Below, one piece after another: positions 60,763 through 64,000 of a stretch of 64,000 nucleotides of DNA; positions within the stretch are counted from its first letter, which is position 1, and the number at the start of each line of letters is the position of its first letter. The notes under the pieces are model-generated. The model had not been told where the DNA came from, searched no databases, and was given only the letters and a program-made list of their open reading frames with translations. Location: positions 1 through 64,000 of the forward strand of contig JAFUVZ010000025.1 of the NCBI GenBank assembly GCA_017471185.1. Direction: 5' to 3'. The DNA comes from Bacteroidaceae bacterium (GTDB lineage: Bacteria > Bacteroidota > Bacteroidia > Bacteroidales > Bacteroidaceae). Made by a program: the position numbers and the translations under genes.

Positions 60763-62289
60763 TTAGAATGATAGTGTTCTTTTGATTGCTTCACGCCAAT
60801 GTCTGACAACGTTGTCAACGTTTTGACGATCCTCTGTAGGCATGAACATCGAGTCAATCTGCCACTGGTCCCGAATCTCCTCCACACTCTTCCAGTAACC
60901 TACCGCCAAGCCTGCCAGATAGGTGGCTCCCAGAGCCGTCGTCTCAGGATTGCGCGGCCGTATTACCTTTGTGTTCAGTATATCTGCCTGGAACTGCATC
61001 ATCAGGTTGTTGCGCGAAGCGCCACCATCTACCTTCAGTTCTTTTAGCGGAAGATCTGCGTCACGCTGCATCGCCTGCACAATGTCTAATGTCTGGAAAG
61101 CGATGCCTTCCAAAGCGGCACGGGCAATGTGGGCAGCTGTTGTGCCCCGACTGATGCCAGTGATGCTGCCTCTTGCATACTGGTCCCAATATGGTGCGCC
61201 CATACCTGTCAGTGCTGGCACGAAATATACCCCACCTGTATCCGGCACCGTGGCAGCCAAAGCCTCTATCTCTGAAGATGACTTGATGATGCCCAGTCCG
61301 TCACGCAGCCATTGCACCACCGATCCGCCCACGAAGATACTGCCTTCCAAAGCATAGGTCACCTTGTCTCCCATCTTCAAGGCGATGGTAGTAAGCAGGT
61401 TGTTTTTCGACATGATAGGCTTCTCACCGCTGTTCATCAAGAGGAAACAGCCAGTGCCGTAGGTGTTCTTCACGCTACCGGGTTCTGTGCAGAGCTGTCC
61501 GAAGAGTGCTGCCTGCTGGTCGCCTGCGATGCCACCTATAGGCACCTGCTGGTTGAACAGAGCTGACTGGGTATATCCATACACTTCGCTACACGACTTC
61601 ACCGCAGGCATCATCGACAGAGGAATGTCAAACAACTTCAGCAGATCCTCGTCCCATTGCAGGGTGTGGATGTTGAACAGCATGGTTCGTGAGGCATTCG
61701 TTGCGTCAGTGATGTGCATGGCTCCTCTCGTCAGTCGCCATACCAGCCAGGAGTCCACTGTACCGAAGCGCAGTTTGCCTTGCTGGGCACGCTCTCTGGC
61801 ACCGCTCACATGATCCAGAATCCACTTGATCTTGGTGGCGCTGAAATAGGCATCGATAATCAGACCTGTCTTTTCGTGAATCATCTCCGTCACGCCCTGC
61901 GCCTTCAGTTCGTCACAATACTCAGCCGTACGGCGGTCCTGCCATACGATGGCGTTGTAGATGGGCTCTTCTGTCTCAACATCCCAGATGATGGTCGTCT
62001 CACGCTGGTTAGTGATTCCGATGGCAGCTATCTCCTGACCGTTAATGCCCATCCTGGCCATTGCCTCGCCAATGACGGTGGCTTCTGATGACCATATCTC
62101 GTGGGGGTTATGCTCCACCCATCCCGATTTCGGGAAATACTGAGTAAACTCTTTCTGAGCCACCGCACAGCTCTCTCCTTGCCGATTGAAGATAATCGCA
62201 CGCGAACTGCTGGTGCCCTGGTCAACCGCTAAGATGTACTTTTCCTTCAGTTGACCGTTGGGTGTTGACCATTGACCGTTGTTTTCCAT
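60763..62289 (-). CDS. glpK: Glycerol kinase
   Basis: A 508-residue FGGY-family kinase converting glycerol to glycerol 3-phosphate. The catalytic fold is shown by [42 protein letters not shown] and [20 protein letters not shown]. The first 16 residues ([16 protein letters not shown]) come from a heptamer array and are an extension absent from most family members. It is cotranscribed with the facilitator gene. Confidence 0.96.
   Translation of the reverse strand: MENNGQWSTPNGQLKEKYILAVDQGTSSSRAIIFNRQGESCAVAQKEFTQYFPKSGWVEHNPHEIWSSEATVIGEAMARMGINGQEIAAIGITNQRETTIIWDVETEEPIYNAIVWQDRRTAEYCDELKAQGVTEMIHEKTGLIIDAYFSATKIKWILDHVSGARERAQQGKLRFGTVDSWLVWRLTRGAMHITDATNASRTMLFNIHTLQWDEDLLKLFDIPLSMMPAVKSCSEVYGYTQSALFNQQVPIGGIAGDQQAALFGQLCTEPGSVKNTYGTGCFLLMNSGEKPIMSKNNLLTTIALKMGDKVTYALEGSIFVGGSVVQWLRDGLGIIKSSSEIEALAATVPDTGGVYFVPALTGMGAPYWDQYARGSITGISRGTTAAHIARAALEGIAFQTLDIVQAMQRDADLPLKELKVDGGASRNNLMMQFQADILNTKVIRPRNPETTALGATYLAGLAVGYWKSVEEIRDQWQIDSMFMPTEDRQNVDNVVRHWREAIKRTLSF
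62251..62285. repeat. Heptamer array at glpK start
   Basis: TTGACCG, TTGGGTG, TTGACCA, TTGACCG, TTGTTTT: five units that encode the N-terminal extension of glycerol kinase on the minus strand. Confidence 0.85.
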
Positions 62290-62300
62290 AACATTTGATA

Positions 62301-63332
62301 TTATATTCTCAATCTTTTACAGTCATCTATCAGCTCATCCACATGCGCCTCGTCAGTTGCCCAAGAAGTAACGAAGCGGATGGCTGAATGATTCTCATCT
62401 ATCGGTTGCCATTCCTCGAAGATGTATTTCTTCGCCAGTGTCGCCATCTCCTCCTTACTCACGATAGGAAACACCTGGTTGGTCGGTGAGTCGGCCAGGA
62501 ACTTGAATCCTGCTTCCTTCAGTGCTCTGGATAGCTTCTTCGCCAATACGTTTGCATGACGCGCTATTTTGAAATAAAGGTCGTCTTTGAACAGTTCGCC
62601 AAACTGAACGCCTAAGAGCCACCCCTTGGCCAGTAAGGCTCCACGCTCCTTGCGCACATAGTCGAAATCAGGATAAAGTTCAGGATCATTGAATACGATA
62701 GCCTCGCCAAACAGTGCGCCGTTCTTGGTACCGCCGATATAAAACACGTCAGTCAGTTCCGTCAGGTCGTGAAGCGTGAGGTCATTCTCATCAGATGTCA
62801 GCGCACTGCCCAGTCGTGCTCCGTCAAGATAGAGCAGCAGCCTGTGCTCACGGCAGAAATCACTGATGGCCTTCAGTTCCGCCTTCTTGTAAATGGTGCC
62901 TACTTCAGTGGCGTCAGAAACATACACCATCGCCGGTTTCACCATGTGAGGACGCATGAAATAGTCGTCAAGTCCTTTCTGAATGGCCGCAGGTGTAAGT
63001 TTGCCTTCTACTCCGGGTACCGTTATCACCCTGTGTCCCGTAGCCTCTATGGCTCCCGTCTCATGGGCGAAGATATGTCCGCCCTCTACGCAAATCACCG
63101 CTTCAGGAGTGCGCAGCAAAGCGGATATCACAGCCATATTGGCCTGCGTGCCTCCGATGACGAAGAAAACGCTCGCCTTAGGGTTGCCTATCTTTCGGCG
63201 TATAAGCTCTATAGCCTCGTTGGTCACTTCATCCTCGCCATAGCCGGGATGCTGCATGAAGTTTCTCTCCTGAAGTTTCTTCAGGATATCGGGATGTGCC
63301 CCCTCTGAATAGTCGCATGTAAAACTGTACAT
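62301..63332 (-). CDS. Low-specificity threonine aldolase / beta-eliminating lyase family
   Basis: About 343 residues from ATG 63332; the TTG three codons earlier is less likely. PLP-dependent fold type [37 protein letters not shown] and [15 protein letters not shown], the last holding the PLP lysine (GTKNG). Members split threonine into glycine and acetaldehyde, or deaminate beta-substituted amino acids. Gene stands alone between glpK and the alcohol dehydrogenase, and probably has a promoter near 63370. Confidence 0.9.
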   Translation of the reverse strand: MYSFTCDYSEGAHPDILKKLQERNFMQHPGYGEDEVTNEAIELIRRKIGNPKASVFFVIGGTQANMAVISALLRTPEAVICVEGGHIFAHETGAIEATGHRVITVPGVEGKLTPAAIQKGLDDYFMRPHMVKPAMVYVSDATEVGTIYKKAELKAISDFCREHRLLLYLDGARLGSALTSDENDLTLHDLTELTDVFYIGGTKNGALFGEAIVFNDPELYPDFDYVRKERGALLAKGWLLGVQFGELFKDDLYFKIARHANVLAKKLSRALKEAGFKFLADSPTNQVFPIVSKEEMATLAKKYIFEEWQPIDENHSAIRFVTSWATDEAHVDELIDDCKRLRI

Positions 63333-63394
63333 TTCTTTCAATGGTTTGATTTATTTACACTGCGAAGGTAACACTTTTCCGTCAAATATGAAAA

Positions 63395-63424
63395 GGGTTG
63401 GCATGCTAATTTGCAAACCAACCC
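63395..63424 (-). terminator. Terminator of alcohol dehydrogenase gene
   Basis: GGGTTGG and CCAACCC pair around 16 bases, followed on the minus strand by TTTTCATATTT. It lies 15 bp after the stop codon of the dehydrogenase. Confidence 0.8.
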
Positions 63425-63438
63425 CTATTTCTTACTCC

Positions 63439-64000
63439 TTATCTCATATCATGATACATCTGATAGAGGAATTCGTCAGTCACTTCTACTGGATTACTGT
63501 AGAGGTTGGGTGACTTGCTCTTTTCTACCAGCGTTGTTATGTCAGTGTCCGTCAGGTGAAAATCCTTGAGGTCACGCCTCATGCCAGTAGCCTGCATCAT
63601 ACGGCTCAGTTCATCGGCCATCGCATTGACATCGGTAAAGCCGAGGGCTACAGCCAAGGCCTGCACACGGGTATCGATGGCGTTGAGACGCAGGAACTGA
63701 CACATGGTCATCATACAAGCCTCACCGTGAGGTATGTGATAGATGTTGGTTAGGGGGTAGGAGCAGGCGTGAGGAGCGGAGGTCTTGGTATTGCTGAATG
63801 CCAGACCTGCCGTTACAGAAGCCTCTGCCATACAGGCGCGAGCTTCCTTGTTGCCAGGCTCATGATAGGCTTTCTCAAGATTGGGCAAAGCCAGCTGCAG
63901 GGCACGAATGGCAAGGGTGTCGCAAACGGGCTGATGACGATAGTTCCAATAGCACTCGATGGCGTGACAAATGACATCAAAGCCTGTACAGGCTGTGAGG
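63439..64000 (-). CDS. Iron-containing alcohol dehydrogenase, 5' end outside window
   Basis: The frame stays open to the window edge, covering the C-terminal 186 residues. GFDVICHAIECYWNYRHQ and IPHGEACMMTMCQFLRL are the metal-binding histidine regions; HACSYPLTNIYH is the conserved loop between them. Family members reduce aldehydes or oxidise alcohols with NAD(P)H; phosphonoacetaldehyde reductase-like members have similar sequences and are an alternative. Neighbouring genes do not settle the substrate. Confidence 0.9.
   Translation of the reverse strand, partial: LTACTGFDVICHAIECYWNYRHQPVCDTLAIRALQLALPNLEKAYHEPGNKEARACMAEASVTAGLAFSNTKTSAPHACSYPLTNIYHIPHGEACMMTMCQFLRLNAIDTRVQALAVALGFTDVNAMADELSRMMQATGMRRDLKDFHLTDTDITTLVEKSKSPNLYSNPVEVTDEFLYQMYHDMR

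Noticed and set aside
63740..63775. Heptamer-like GGGGGTAGGAG sequence in the alcohol dehydrogenase gene
   Set aside because: It encodes HACSYPLTN, a conserved loop of the family, so it is ordinary coding sequence and not an insert.

Overview
The window looks like a chromosomal segment from a member of the Bacteroidales, most likely Prevotellaceae. Many genes are preceded by the Bacteroidota promoter -7 box TAnnTTTG. The lipoproteins carry short Bacteroidota-style lipoboxes, and families largely confined to this phylum are present (NVEALA peptides, 6-bladed beta-propeller lipoproteins, DUF4270, DUF3667, BlaR1-TonB fusions). No rRNA, tRNA or CRISPR array was seen.

Region 1 (1-14.7 kb) is an accessory block built from a shuffled cassette. 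It opens with a membrane-tethered TPR-HTH regulator. Then come four beta-propeller lipoproteins, three short secreted NVEALA-type peptides whose leaders are conserved and cores are not, two intact signal peptidase I genes and at least four lepB fragments. It also holds a lipoprotein serpin, a peptidase remnant, a possible toxin-like lipoprotein with a small membrane partner, and a TlpA-like thioredoxin lipoprotein. Five promoters here, plus one near 32.4 kb, share a direct repeat of GTRAA with 11-bp period. In all six the second GTRAA begins exactly 38 bp before the -7 box. The likely reading is a co-regulated envelope or peptide-export regulon.

Region 2 (14.7-23.8 kb) is a four-gene efflux operon: membrane-fusion protein, RND permease, TolC, second RND permease. 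It is riddled with degenerate 7-bp repeat arrays, both between genes and in frame inside them. A MITE-like element lies before the second permease. Region 3 (23.8-33.9 kb) holds a long repeat-rich gap, an Rpn-family nuclease and a five-gene minus-strand operon (BlaI, BlaR1 with two TonB domains, propeller-TonB fusion, propeller lipoprotein, miniature response regulator). A second propeller plus TPR-HTH regulator pair follows, echoing region 1.

Region 4 (34-53.7 kb) is mostly conserved core: gapA, mscL, an ECF sigma factor with a membrane partner, guaA, a Crp-family regulator, marC, a glycogen-metabolism operon (debranching enzyme, glycosyltransferase, GH57) with a separate starch-synthase-like gene, a DUF4270 lipoprotein, an NfnAB-like fusion, serS, rplU-rpmA with a structured leader, and a DUF3667 protein. 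Region 5 (54-64 kb) has a second efflux operon (membrane-fusion protein, RND, TolC) carrying the other MITE copy at the corresponding place, then glpK-glpF, a threonine-aldolase-like gene and an iron-containing alcohol dehydrogenase cut by the window edge.
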